From positions 1 to 64,000 of IMG/VR virus record IMGVR_UViG_3300045970_000455: 64,000 nucleotides of DNA; one strand, written 5' to 3'. Within the stretch, counting starts at the first letter, position 1. The number at the start of each line of letters is the position of its first letter. Below are positions 31,926-40,803 of this stretch, one piece after another. The notes under the pieces were generated by a model. It searched no databases. It saw only the letters and a program-made list of their open reading frames with translations, and was not told where the DNA came from. The position numbers and the translations under genes are program-made. Source of the stretch: a virus.

Positions 31926-34139
31926 TTAGTTTAGCATATCTATGTTTTCTTGTATGCGTTCAGATACGATAACAGATATATCATCGTCTACAACGGACAC
32001 AACAACATGGCCGCCGTCTTTTAGTTTACCGAACAAGATTTCTTTCGATAGCGGTTTCTTGAGTTTTGTTTCAGCAAGCCTCTCAAACGGTCTTGCACCC
32101 ATTAGTGGATCTAGTCCGTTTGTTGCTAACCAATCACGCGCCTCAGATGTTACGTTAATAGTGATGTTTCTAGGTTCCAACATCAGCTCTGTCTTTTCTA
32201 TCTCTGAGTTAACAATAAGCCGCATTTCAGGAAGGCCTAACTTGTTAAACTTAATAGTGGCATCTAACCTATTTCTAAACTCGGGTGTGAACAGTCTCTT
32301 TAACTCTACATCCACCGCACCACTGTTGTCTTGGTTACCAAAGCCTATGCGCTTTCTTTCTGCATCTGCTGCACCTGCGTTGGCTGACATAATCAATATA
32401 ACATTTGAAAAGTCTACCGTTTTACCTTTGCTTGACGTTAGCCTGCCCGCATCCATAACCTGCAATAATACAGAGAATATATCGGGTGATGCTTTTTCTA
32501 TTTCATCTAACAACAATACGCAGTTAGGATGAGCATCAATTTCTGCAATAAGTTGCCCTTCTCCCATCTTACCTTCGCCGTGGCCTACATAACCGGGAGG
32601 CGCACCTATTAGTTTGGAAATAGTGTGTTTTTCCATGTATTCCGACATGTCAAACCGCACTAGCTTAACACCGAGCAGTTCTGCCAACTTCTGTGCTGCA
32701 AAAGTTTTACCGCTACCTGTTGGTCCCGTAAATAAGAAACTACCAATCGGCTTGACAGGGTTTCGTAAACCTGCTTTTGCCATGTAGATTGCTTCAGTTA
32801 ATGCTTCGATTGCCGCATCCTGACCATACACCTTGTTCTTAAGTTTTGGTTCTAAGTTAGCAAGTTCGTCATTTGCCTTTATGTCAATCATATCTTCGGG
32901 CATGTGAGCAATCTTTGCTGCTTGCTTAAGAATATGCTGTAATGTTACGGTAGGAGATTCTTCTAACTTAGCAACTGCACCAGCAGCATCCATAATATCG
33001 ATTGCCTTATCTGGGAAGAACTTAGTTTTCAGATACCTATCTGCTAAATCTACACAAAGATCGGTGGTGCCTACGTCATACGAAATCTTGTGAAACTTCT
33101 CATAGTGTTTCTGTAATCCGCTCAGGATAAGTTTAGTTTCTGCAGCGGTGGGTTGATTAATGTCATACTTCTGGAATCTACGCAGCAGAGCCTTGTCCTT
33201 TTCAAAGTGTTCATGAAACTCGTCGTACGTGGTTGCACCAACGCACATTAACTGCCCCTTGGCAAGCATAGGCTTTAGTAAGTTGCCGGCATCCATTGTG
33301 CCGCCACTACCTGCACCAGCGCCCAATATCATGTGAATCTCGTCGATAAACATAATACAGTTGCCTAGCTTTTTAACTTCTTCGAGCACACCTTTAAGTC
33401 GCTCTTCGAAATCACCTCTAAACTTAGTCCCTGCCAAAAGTGCGCCAATGTCTAAACTGTACACCACTTTATCGTGCAATGCTTTTGGCACTTCTTTATT
33501 GACAATCTTTAATGCCAATCCTTCTGCAAGTGCTGTCTTACCTACACCTGGTTCACCCACATACACAACATTGTTTTTCTTGCGTCTTGCTAAAATCTCA
33601 ATCGTATCTGCTACTTCTTTTGCCCTGCCAATCACGGGATCGATTGTTCCGTCTGTAGCTTCTTTATTTAAGTTCAGTGCGTATAGTGATAGCGGGCTTT
33701 CGTTTGCTGCTGGCTTGTCGCCTGTCTTTCTTAGATGTGCAATGATCTTTTCTCTTGTTACGCCGTGCTTTGCAAGAAAGTAATGAGAGTGACTTGTTTC
33801 TTCACTCAGAATGCTGAGTAAAACTGCTTCACTTGTTAGTTCTGTTCTGCCGCTAAACATTAACTGAGTTAATGCCCTTTGCATTGTGCGCTGAACAACA
33901 CTTGTTCTTTTTGCAGGAACATCTTTCAGTGTGTCTGGCTTCTTAAGTGCAGGGTCACCTAAGAATGTAATGACATCTGTTTTGATTTTTGCGGGCTGGG
34001 AACCAACTGCTACGATCAGTTCGTTTACATCTTTTTCGTGTAACAATGATAACAGAATGTGTTCCACTGTTATATATTCGTGGTTGTTATCGTTAGCAAT
34101 ACCGACTGCACGCGAAAACATCTTATCTACTTTACTCAT
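31926..34139 (-). CDS. clpA: ClpA-like AAA+ unfoldase
   Basis: The 737-aa protein has a Clp N-domain (MSKVDKMFSRAVGIANDN... through about residue 140), AAA domain 1 with Walker A GEPGVGKTALAEGLA and Walker B IMFIDEIHMI, and AAA domain 2 with GPTGSGKTFAAQKLA and VLLLDEIEKA. RKRIGFGNQDNS (about residue 600) aligns with the E. coli ClpA ClpP-binding loop (KSIGLIHQDNS) and keeps the required I-G-F tripeptide. It is close in size to ClpA (758 aa). ClpA threads substrates into ClpP for proteolysis, and a ClpP gene is present at 52312-52902. It follows dnaJ in the same unit and ends at a terminator. Confidence 0.92.
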   Translation of the reverse strand: MSKVDKMFSRAVGIANDNNHEYITVEHILLSLLHEKDVNELIVAVGSQPAKIKTDVITFLGDPALKKPDTLKDVPAKRTSVVQRTMQRALTQLMFSGRTELTSEAVLLSILSEETSHSHYFLAKHGVTREKIIAHLRKTGDKPAANESPLSLYALNLNKEATDGTIDPVIGRAKEVADTIEILARRKKNNVVYVGEPGVGKTALAEGLALKIVNKEVPKALHDKVVYSLDIGALLAGTKFRGDFEERLKGVLEEVKKLGNCIMFIDEIHMILGAGAGSGGTMDAGNLLKPMLAKGQLMCVGATTYDEFHEHFEKDKALLRRFQKYDINQPTAAETKLILSGLQKHYEKFHKISYDVGTTDLCVDLADRYLKTKFFPDKAIDIMDAAGAVAKLEESPTVTLQHILKQAAKIAHMPEDMIDIKANDELANLEPKLKNKVYGQDAAIEALTEAIYMAKAGLRNPVKPIGSFLFTGPTGSGKTFAAQKLAELLGVKLVRFDMSEYMEKHTISKLIGAPPGYVGHGEGKMGEGQLIAEIDAHPNCVLLLDEIEKASPDIFSVLLQVMDAGRLTSSKGKTVDFSNVILIMSANAGAADAERKRIGFGNQDNSGAVDVELKRLFTPEFRNRLDATIKFNKLGLPEMRLIVNSEIEKTELMLEPRNITINVTSEARDWLATNGLDPLMGARPFERLAETKLKKPLSKEILFGKLKDGGHVVVSVVDDDISVIVSERIQENIDMLN

Positions 34140-34146
34140 GATATCC

Positions 34147-34962
34147 TTAAATGTTAAATATATCTCTATGCGGCAATGTCTTTAATAATGCCAGCTGTTC
34201 TTCTTTAAGATCCCGCGGTGTTGTGATTGTAATCCGTATTAGCAAATCACCTAACCTATCTGTCTCGGGATTCTTCATACCTTTTCCAGCGAGTCTAACA
34301 ATCTGTCCATTCTGAATACCCGCCGGTATAGTAAACTGTAGTATAGCACGATCTAAGTGTGTAATCATAGCATTCACGCTCAGTATGGCCTCGATAGAAC
34401 TTATCTCTACATCTACTAGTAAATCGTCGTTTGATCTCTTAAACTTAGTGTGAGGTTGAACCTCGATAATATACAATGCCGAATCAATAACAAACTTCGT
34501 ACCTGATCGAATACCTGCAGGTAGATTAATAGTTTGGTCTGACGGTAGTTTAATCTGTTTGCCAACATACGCATCTTCTAAAGATATTGTTATTAAATGC
34601 CGCGGCTGTTGTCTTGGTTGATATTGATGCCCGAATATCTCACCGAATGGTGAATTTCCCCTAGAAAATATACTAGCGAATATGTCGTTGATATCCCCGG
34701 CAGGATTCACGCCTTGTGACCATTGCGGTTGTTGCGATGGGTCTTGGTGGCCGAACTGATCGTAGCGTGCTCTCTTTGCTGGATCGCTAAGACAATCATT
34801 GGCTTCATTGAGTTCTTTGAACTTTGCCTCTGCTGCTACTTTGGCATCACCTGTATGTCTATCAGGGTGATGTTGCATGGCTGATTTCCGATATGCTTTT
34901 TTTATATCATCGGCTGTGGCAGTCTTCTCTACGCCGAGGACTGCATAATAGTCTTGTTTCAT
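34147..34962 (-). CDS. dnaJ: DnaJ-family co-chaperone (CbpA type, no zinc finger)
   Basis: The 271-aa protein has a J-domain ([23 protein letters not shown]) with HPD at residues about 32-34, a Gly/Ser-poor linker, and two C-terminal beta substrate-binding regions ([34 protein letters not shown]). The CxxCxGxG zinc repeats are absent, as in CbpA. J-proteins stimulate host DnaK and deliver substrates. It lies between an IF-1-like gene and the ClpA-like gene. Confidence 0.92.
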   Translation of the reverse strand: MKQDYYAVLGVEKTATADDIKKAYRKSAMQHHPDRHTGDAKVAAEAKFKELNEANDCLSDPAKRARYDQFGHQDPSQQPQWSQGVNPAGDINDIFASIFSRGNSPFGEIFGHQYQPRQQPRHLITISLEDAYVGKQIKLPSDQTINLPAGIRSGTKFVIDSALYIIEVQPHTKFKRSNDDLLVDVEISSIEAILSVNAMITHLDRAILQFTIPAGIQNGQIVRLAGKGMKNPETDRLGDLLIRITITTPRDLKEEQLALLKTLPHRDIFNI

Positions 34963-34966
34963 TATA

Positions 34967-35074
34967 TTACTTTTTTCCGTAAAAGAGTTTACACCAAAAG
35001 TGCTCTATCCACGAAAATATTACTACGAAGGGGAATATAAAGATTAGATAGAGTATATCTAACAGTATATTCAT
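34967..35074 (-). CDS. Small membrane peptide, 35 aa
   Basis: From ATG 35072-35074 the frame reads [19 protein letters not shown], then a Trp/His/Cys-containing end with a basic tail (LFYGKK). It has a single hydrophobic helix (residues 3-22). It overlaps the IF-1 stop by TAATG and ends 4 nt before the dnaJ ATG, filling the gap exactly, which supports it being real. Function unknown. Confidence 0.55.
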   Translation of the reverse strand: MNILLDILYLIFIFPFVVIFSWIEHFWCKLFYGKK

Positions 35075-35289
35075 TAAAATCTGTAAATAATTCTACCGAG
35101 ATTTAAGTCGTACACGCTCATCTCGACTTCAACCAAATCGTCTAGGATGATATGAATATTGTTCTTTCTAATCTTACCGCTAACTACAGCATTCATTGTA
35201 TGCCCGCTGTCTAGCTTCACTTTAAATCTTGCGCCAGGGCTCGCATCAGTAACACGTCCTTTAACAACAATAGTATCATCTTTAGCCAA
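35074..35289 (-). CDS. infA: Translation initiation factor IF-1 homologue
   Basis: The 71-aa product aligns with E. coli IF-1 (72 aa) end to end: MAKDDTIVVKGRVTDASPG versus MAKEDNIEMQGTVLETLPN, then F-x-V-x-L-x-(S/N)GH, SGKIRKNNIHI versus SGKMRKNYIRI, and YDLNLGRI versus YDLSKGRI. This is the OB-fold protein that occupies the ribosomal A site during initiation. It is transcribed from 35541-35569 and probably also from the late promoter 36661. A general OB-fold RNA chaperone is the only other reading, and the match across the whole length argues against it. Confidence 0.88.
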   Translation of the reverse strand: MAKDDTIVVKGRVTDASPGARFKVKLDSGHTMNAVVSGKIRKNNIHIILDDLVEVEMSVYDLNLGRIIYRF

Positions 35290-35293
35290 TTTA

Positions 35294-36052
35294 TTATCCT
35301 TTATATTTAATTTCTGTATCTCGAAGTAACATTATTGTTCCGTCGGATTGCCTACTTACACATAGAAAACTATCTATAGGTAGCACATCATAGTTCCCTA
35401 ACATTCCATTAAGAATAGTTGCTTCGATAGGTTTATCAAATAACCTAAACGCCGATTCAGCCAAGAAGTTTCTATTTATAACTGCATCGTATTCACCGAC
35501 ATCAACTACCTCGGCAACCATTTGTCTACTACCTGTGCCTAGTATAACATTGTTGTTGTCAAAAGTCAAGTAAAGTAAATGTGAATCCTGTAAAAATTCA
35601 GAGATTTCTTCTTTCTTAGAGGTCTTCATAAATTCGTCCTTTGTTGTATAATCAGCCGGGTTAGATGCCACAAAATCAAATAGCATAGGATCAGATAAAT
35701 CAAACTCACGTGAGTCAGATAGATATGTCCTTACCTTCCACTTCAACTTTCCCGAAACATTTTCTATGTCTTTTACAAGTGCTACAAACTTATCAGGAAA
35801 TGTTTTATCTCTTTTTAGTTCCACAAATACAAGATAGTTACCGTCCTTGTCTGTGTTAGGACTTACTTCGGCGTCGAGTATGTTAATGTAGCTTCGTTGA
35901 ATAAAGGTGTTTAAATCTTCAGCAGGATCTTTATCTAACAAATAGAATGCCACAACAATAACATCTTCTTCTTTACCTGCCTTTGGTTCAAACTCATCTA
36001 TAGACACCACGGGTAATATCATTTTTACCAAATCTTCGTTTTTTAAGCTCAT
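35294..36052 (-). CDS. Conserved hypothetical protein, 252 aa
   Basis: The N-terminal domain (residues 1-110) is alpha/beta with VVAFYLLDKDPAEDLNTFIQRSYINILDAEVSPN, a ferredoxin-like pattern also seen in T4-like phage proteins of unknown role. The rest is mixed, with a small beta domain near the end. It contains the internal promoter 35541-35569, which feeds the IF-1 gene. Function unknown. Confidence 0.65.
   Translation of the reverse strand: MSLKNEDLVKMILPVVSIDEFEPKAGKEEDVIVVAFYLLDKDPAEDLNTFIQRSYINILDAEVSPNTDKDGNYLVFVELKRDKTFPDKFVALVKDIENVSGKLKWKVRTYLSDSREFDLSDPMLFDFVASNPADYTTKDEFMKTSKKEEISEFLQDSHLLYLTFDNNNVILGTGSRQMVAEVVDVGEYDAVINRNFLAESAFRLFDKPIEATILNGMLGNYDVLPIDSFLCVSRQSDGTIMLLRDTEIKYKG
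35541..35569 (-). promoter_or_regulatory. Sigma70-like promoter inside a gene, upstream of IF-1
   Basis: On the minus strand TTGACT (35564-35569) and TATACT (35541-35546) are separated by 17 nt, with TGT before the -10. It lies in the 35294-36052 coding region about 245 nt ahead of the IF-1 ATG. The full class match suggests a real early promoter for IF-1, dnaJ and clpA. Confidence 0.65.
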
Positions 36053-36642
36053 ACACCGCCCTGCTGTTGTTCATCGCCTGGTTGGGCGGCCATATCGGGC
36101 GGTTGACCGCCCATATCGCCTGTACCGTCATCCACTGCTGCATTTGGATCTTCTGCAGGAACTTCATCATATGCACCTGCTAACTCTTCATTTGTATCTT
36201 CTATATCTTGCTGAATAATGTCGTCTATATTTTCAAGGCCGCCCTTTATATACCGTATAGGCATGTCTATAGTAACAAGCCACACATCGTGGTCTGCCAT
36301 CTTTGCTTTTTTAGATTGTATATCTGACCAATCTTCAGGACCACGCACCTTAACAGGTTTGCTGAATGTGCCTTTTCTAAAGTTAACAAGAGCACCTAAC
36401 TTTGTTAATCTTAGTCCTGCCTTTGGGTCAGGCATCATAGAATAAGGATACATAAACGTCACCTTAAACCAATACCTGCTAATGATAGGACCTTCAACTA
36501 TTTCGCCTAGTATCCAGTTTTTATATGCAAATAACTCTGCATTATCTAACGTCCGTTCAAACTCAATAAGCATATCAAGTATGCCTTCACCCTTGGATAT
36601 TCCTACCAAAGTGGATTTTATTGTATCAAGATCTGTAGCCAT
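36049..36642 (-). CDS. Conserved T4-like hypothetical protein, 197 aa
   Basis: Contains a block NAELFAYKNWILGEIVEGPIISRYWFKVTFMYPYSMMPDPK, a family I recall in aquatic T4-like phages without a known function. The last 45 residues are low-complexity acidic/Gly/Gln (GQPPDMAAQPGDEQQQGG). The first gene after the late box 36661-36668; it overlaps the next gene by ATGA. Confidence 0.65.
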   Translation of the reverse strand: MATDLDTIKSTLVGISKGEGILDMLIEFERTLDNAELFAYKNWILGEIVEGPIISRYWFKVTFMYPYSMMPDPKAGLRLTKLGALVNFRKGTFSKPVKVRGPEDWSDIQSKKAKMADHDVWLVTIDMPIRYIKGGLENIDDIIQQDIEDTNEELAGAYDEVPAEDPNAAVDDGTGDMGGQPPDMAAQPGDEQQQGGV

Positions 36643-36660
36643 TTCTGTCCTCGTTTTTAG

Positions 36661-36668
36661 TATTTATC
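36661..36668 (-). promoter_or_regulatory. T4-type late promoter box GATAAATA
   Basis: Lies 18 nt before the 36049-36642 ATG, with GAGGA in the leader. It may transcribe through to clpA, so the chaperone block can be made both early (35541) and late. Confidence 0.75.
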
Positions 36669-36722
36669 ATATTTTATTCAGTTGCGTATTATTGTTGTTT
36701 TTATTTTTTATTTAGGAATTTG

Positions 36723-36730
36723 CATAAATA
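36723..36730 (+). promoter_or_regulatory. Possible late promoter box CATAAATA
   Basis: A CATAAATA on the plus strand lies 112 nt before the PhoH start, in a 199-nt divergent gap. The rest of the gap is AT-rich with no other promoter of either class that I could find. Confidence 0.4.
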
Positions 36731-36841
36731 CTATTACATGACATCAATACAAATTATAGATGCATTTCACACTATCGATATTATTCTTATATCGATACTA
36801 TCCGTTCGTTCTAAAATTATTAACTATTTGGAGTACTCACT

Positions 36842-37588
36842 TTGAGCAAAAATCGTAAAATGGCAAAAGTATCTCATCCGTCCCACACAACCTTTAAACC
36901 AGCAACAGAACATGTATCAAATGTTGTTAAACTAGGTAATAGAAATTATAAGAAAGCTGAACTACTTCCACGCAATACAGCGCAGGAAGCATATGTAGAA
37001 TCGTTGTTAGAAAAAAGAATGGTTTTTGCTGTTGGGCCTGCAGGAACAGGAAAAACTATGTTGGCGGTTATACGGGCAATACAGGCGTTAAGATCACACG
37101 AAATAAGCAGGATTATTCTTACACGCCCTGCTGTTAGTGTAGACGAAAAACACGGATTCCTGCCAGGCACACTAAACGAAAAAATGGAACCGTGGACAAG
37201 ACCTATCTTTGATGTGTTTGAAGAGTATTATGGATTAATAGAAACTAAGGCAATGTTGGAAGATGGTACAATAGAGATTGCTCCTTTAGGTTTTATGAGA
37301 GGTAGGACATTTAAGGATGCTTATATTATTGCAGACGAAATGCAAAATGCAACACCAGATCAAATGAAGATGTTGCTAACAAGAATAGGTACAGGAAGCA
37401 GCATGATACTAACGGGCGATCTTCACCAGCACGATCGCGGCTTTGATAAAAACGGGTTAAAGGATTTTATTGATAGACTTGCGTTAAATAAGAAAAGCTC
37501 TATGTGCATATGTAAGTTTGGTAGAGAACACATTGAGAGAGATCCGCTGGTAGCAGATGTATTAGAAATATATGGAGAGTTAGACTAA
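36842..37588 (+). CDS. phoH: PhoH-like ATPase, TTG start
   Basis: The 248-aa protein holds a P-loop GPAGTGKTMLAVIRA (about residues 63-77), TRPAVSVDEKHGFLPGTLNEKM, a Walker B-type IIADEMQNATP and a final SSMCICKFGREHIERDP, all typical of PhoH. PhoH is common in aquatic phages; proposed roles include RNA metabolism and phosphate stress. The TTG at 36842 is chosen because GGAG (36830-36833) lies 8 nt upstream; the next ATG would be 18 nt further on. Confidence 0.93.
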   Translation: MSKNRKMAKVSHPSHTTFKPATEHVSNVVKLGNRNYKKAELLPRNTAQEAYVESLLEKRMVFAVGPAGTGKTMLAVIRAIQALRSHEISRIILTRPAVSVDEKHGFLPGTLNEKMEPWTRPIFDVFEEYYGLIETKAMLEDGTIEIAPLGFMRGRTFKDAYIIADEMQNATPDQMKMLLTRIGTGSSMILTGDLHQHDRGFDKNGLKDFIDRLALNKKSSMCICKFGREHIERDPLVADVLEIYGELD

Positions 37589-37618
37589 CTGCCTTCACCC
37601 TTAAGTATAAAATAAAAT

Positions 37619-37626
37619 GATAAATA
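37619..37626 (+). promoter_or_regulatory. T4-type late promoter box GATAAATA
   Basis: Lies 28 nt before the ATG of the 37655-37960 gene, whose leader has AAGGGGA. It drives the late plus-strand run 37655-40803. Confidence 0.78.
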
Positions 37627-37654
37627 TATAATATTTGTCATTAAGGGGATTTAA

Positions 37655-37960
37655 ATGAAATTAAGCGATATACTTAGGGGTGTAGCAGACAGAATGGACA
37701 GCGAGCCCTCTGCCGATGTATGCTCGGCTGTATCTCCTACCAATACTGCCGAACCTGAAGGAACACCTACTGATAAGTTTCTTCCTCCACTGCAACTAAA
37801 ACTAGAACTATTAAAAAAGGCATCTGGTGTAAAAAGTGTGTATGATGAAGAAAATGATGATCAAGAAGAATACAATAAAATGGTTCAAGAACTCAGAAAA
37901 AATGCTGGACTAAGTCCTATAATGAGTGAACTTCAAGATGACGATTTGTTAGATATATAA
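37655..37960 (+). CDS. Late protein, 101 aa, MKLSDILRGV start
   Basis: Starts MKLSDILRGVADRMDSEPS, then an acidic linker, a PPLQLKLELLKKASGVKSVYDE segment and an acidic end DDDLLDI. I believe the family is conserved in T4-like aquatic phages with unknown function. The N-terminus resembles the 52949 and 6214 products. It precedes a fibre gene by 3 nt and is late-promoted, so a virion protein is likely. Confidence 0.7.
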   Translation: MKLSDILRGVADRMDSEPSADVCSAVSPTNTAEPEGTPTDKFLPPLQLKLELLKKASGVKSVYDEENDDQEEYNKMVQELRKNAGLSPIMSELQDDDLLDI

Positions 37961-37963
37961 AAT

Positions 37964-40141
37964 ATGAGTTTTATACAGAAGTTATTTTCCAGTAGAGTTA
38001 ATGGTGTAAGTTCCGCTGACTTCGTAGGACAAGAAGGCAGAGTTTGGTGGGATCCTATAACCAATAGTTTCTATAGTGGCAATGGTGTCGCGGGCGGAAC
38101 ACCTATAGGTGGTGGAAGCGGAGTAGGAACAAGCGGCTATAGTGGCTACAGTGGAACAAACGGCATAATAGGCGTTAATGGTTTAAGTGGTTATAGTGGC
38201 GTTAATGGTGCTGCAGGTACAAGTGGCTATAGTGGTACAAATGGCACAATAGGAACAAGCGGCTATAGTGGTACAAATGGTGCTGCTGGAACAGCAGGAA
38301 CAAGCGGCTATAGTGGTACAAATGGCATAATAGGTATAGATGGTTTAAGTGGTTATAGTGGTGTGAGTGGTGCCACAGGAACAAGCGGTTATAGCGGAAT
38401 AAGTGGAGTGAGCGGGGTCTCGGCAAGCCCCTCATCGGGTAGCTTTACAACTGCTGTTTCCTTTTCTACAGTAGGCCCTATCTATATGCCTCAACAAAGT
38501 GTTTCTTCTGTGTTAACCTTTACGTTAGGTGCAGGAACTGTTCAAGGCTCTAGCACGTATGTAAGATTAGTAGCAGATGGAGTAAATGCACCTGTATTTA
38601 CGGGATACACTCAATGGGGTGGGTCAATGGGGTATGATAATCGAAACGGAATCGTCAACCAGATAACATTTTGGTATGACGGGTACGATTATTGGTACTC
38701 AATAGGACAGGCATTAGGTGCGACACCTATTGTGTCTGTTATTCCTACTGTCAGTTCTATAACTGTTCAGAACTCAACTCCATCGTCCGTCGATATACTG
38801 TTCTCTGTTGCTATTGATACAGGTTTCATTCCTAGCTTATCAGCATTTACTGTGTCTGGAAAAACTTTATCTGGTGTGCCTGTTATAAGTGGAAATACAG
38901 TAACGCTAACTGTCATTTCGGCATTCACTAGTGGCCAATCAGCAACAGCAGCATATACTCAGCCAGGAACTAATAACTTGCGTAGCACCACAGCAGGACT
39001 TGTGGCTAACTTCTCCGGAGTATCAGTTACAAATAACGTAGCGTCAGTGGCGTCTGCCGTTACAATGACAGGTCCTACAACCGGTACAGTAAGCGTGGCA
39101 TCTACCAACTTTACATTAGGTGTATCTCCAAATGGTGGAGCCATTGCAGGTACTGTTATAGTTACACCAAACGACAGTGCAGCAGGAGGAACATTTACTC
39201 CTACCTCTGTAAATCTTACAACTGGATCTCCTACAGGAACATTTACATATACTCCTGCAAGCACAGGTGCTAAAACTATAGCAGTTACTAATAACGGTGG
39301 ATTGACAAATCCTGCTAATATTACATATACAGCAGGTGCCGCAACAACAGTTCCTGATGCACCAACAATAGGTACAGCGACAGCTGGTGTAACATCCGCA
39401 ACTGTAGCATTTACTGCACCAGTAAGTAATGGTGGAGCAACCATAACAGGATATACTGCTACTTCATCTCCGGGCGGCTTCACAGGTACGTTGGCTCAGG
39501 CAGGATCAGGAACTATAACAGTTAATGGATTGACTGCTGGTACACCATATACATTTACAGTGACAGCAACAAACTCGGTAGGAACAGGATCGGCATCCGC
39601 AGCGTCTAACTCTGTGACGCCAACTAGTGCATCCTTCCCAAGATTCATTACATTAAGTAATATGACTGAGTCTGGCACAGGCCCTTACACATATCAATCA
39701 ACCAACTCTGGTGGATTTGGCACATCGGGCGGTATATTAAATCAGTCGTTCCAGACTGGTGTTGATGGTACGGTAGATATTACCAATGTGGCTAGGGTTG
39801 AGTTTATATTTGGATTGCAGACAGGTACAGCGTCTGTTGGTGCATTTGGAACATATCCTGTTGCACTTCACACTGCTACGGTTGGTGCCCCATATGCAGC
39901 ATTTACAAGCGGGGTTGGCCAAACAGAGTTGACAACCACAACTAATCAAATAAATGATATTATGAGATTGCGTAGAGTAGGAACCACTGTGTTCGGTGAA
40001 GTTGCTCGTGCTGCTACACCTACCACGTGGATATCTATATACACATGGACAGGTGTGTCAACTTCTGCTATACATCCGGTAGTTAATGTATCCGGGTCAG
40101 TAGCTAATATTACTAACCCAACCACCTCCGGTCTTGCATAA
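37964..40141 (+). CDS. Collagen-like tail fibre with Fn3-type domains, 725 aa
   Basis: After a 50-aa N-terminus (SSADFVGQEGRVWWDPITNSF), residues 56-150 contain collagen-like GYSG-x-x-G repeats (SGYSGTNGIIG and related). Residues 270-560 hold beta-sandwich repeats, including an Fn3 domain (DAPTIGTATAGVTSATVAFT, GYTATSSPGG, LTAGTPYTFTVTATNSVGTG). The C-terminal 150 residues are a separate beta domain. It ends in a TAATG overlap with the SGNH hydrolase gene. Confidence 0.82.
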   Translation: MSFIQKLFSSRVNGVSSADFVGQEGRVWWDPITNSFYSGNGVAGGTPIGGGSGVGTSGYSGYSGTNGIIGVNGLSGYSGVNGAAGTSGYSGTNGTIGTSGYSGTNGAAGTAGTSGYSGTNGIIGIDGLSGYSGVSGATGTSGYSGISGVSGVSASPSSGSFTTAVSFSTVGPIYMPQQSVSSVLTFTLGAGTVQGSSTYVRLVADGVNAPVFTGYTQWGGSMGYDNRNGIVNQITFWYDGYDYWYSIGQALGATPIVSVIPTVSSITVQNSTPSSVDILFSVAIDTGFIPSLSAFTVSGKTLSGVPVISGNTVTLTVISAFTSGQSATAAYTQPGTNNLRSTTAGLVANFSGVSVTNNVASVASAVTMTGPTTGTVSVASTNFTLGVSPNGGAIAGTVIVTPNDSAAGGTFTPTSVNLTTGSPTGTFTYTPASTGAKTIAVTNNGGLTNPANITYTAGAATTVPDAPTIGTATAGVTSATVAFTAPVSNGGATITGYTATSSPGGFTGTLAQAGSGTITVNGLTAGTPYTFTVTATNSVGTGSASAASNSVTPTSASFPRFITLSNMTESGTGPYTYQSTNSGGFGTSGGILNQSFQTGVDGTVDITNVARVEFIFGLQTGTASVGAFGTYPVALHTATVGAPYAAFTSGVGQTELTTTTNQINDIMRLRRVGTTVFGEVARAATPTTWISIYTWTGVSTSAIHPVVNVSGSVANITNPTTSGLA

Positions 40142-40803
40142 TGGGACCTATATTTAACACTCCCTACACAGCGCAGTTTAGGGATGATAATGTTCATATA
40201 ACGTTCGACGGTAATTCTATTGTAGACCCGTTGTATTCTACTTTATGCACCAGCCTAGAAGGTATGCAACCTATCAATAAGAGATTAACTATATCAAACT
40301 TTGGACTGAGTGGCCAGACGACACAGAATATGAGTAGTTCTGCTTCTGATGTTGATAACTCGTTTGTTGCAGGGAAGACAAACTACCTGCTTATATTTGA
40401 GATTACAAATAGTATTTTCAACTCAGGAAAAACAGGATTAGCTGCATGTGCAGATATGGTAACATACATTTCTGGTAGATTGGCTGTACACCCTACCTGG
40501 AAACCTATAGTGCTAACTTGCATACCACGTGGGTCAAACTTAGGTGCAACATGGACTGCGGTAACCGGCGAAGCTCAGCTACAGGCAGCAAATACATATA
40601 TTCGTACCAACTATTTGGCAATGGGATGTGTAGCATATGTAGAGACTCGTAGAACTGGTGGTCCGTTTGATTTTACTGACTCATCTAATCTTGCTAACTT
40701 TCCTTCCACACTGTGGACTGACGCAACTCACCCTAACAGTGCAGGTAAGGCAATACTCGCTCAATATATTTCCGATGTGCTGAGATATCAGCCTACACCT
40801 TAA
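40141..40803 (+). CDS. SGNH/GDSL-family hydrolase, fibre-linked
   Basis: The 220-aa protein has FDGNSI (Ser26, GDS-like block I), GLSGQT (block II Gly), EITNS (block III Asn) and DATHPNSAG (Asp194, His197, block V). SGNH enzymes remove acyl groups from polysaccharides or lipids. Its coupling by TAATG to a fibre gene suggests a virion-borne esterase acting on host surface glycan, though it may equally be cytosolic. It abuts the convergent 40804-41049 gene directly. Confidence 0.72.
   Translation: MGPIFNTPYTAQFRDDNVHITFDGNSIVDPLYSTLCTSLEGMQPINKRLTISNFGLSGQTTQNMSSSASDVDNSFVAGKTNYLLIFEITNSIFNSGKTGLAACADMVTYISGRLAVHPTWKPIVLTCIPRGSNLGATWTAVTGEAQLQAANTYIRTNYLAMGCVAYVETRRTGGPFDFTDSSNLANFPSTLWTDATHPNSAGKAILAQYISDVLRYQPTP

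Noticed and set aside
38130-38420. Short repeats that could look like a CRISPR array
   Set aside because: They are in-frame collagen-like GYSG codon repeats with irregular spacing inside one coding sequence.
39302-39340. TTGACA with TATACA on the plus strand as an early promoter
   Set aside because: The spacer is 18 nt, it is inside the fibre gene, and no gene start lies downstream.
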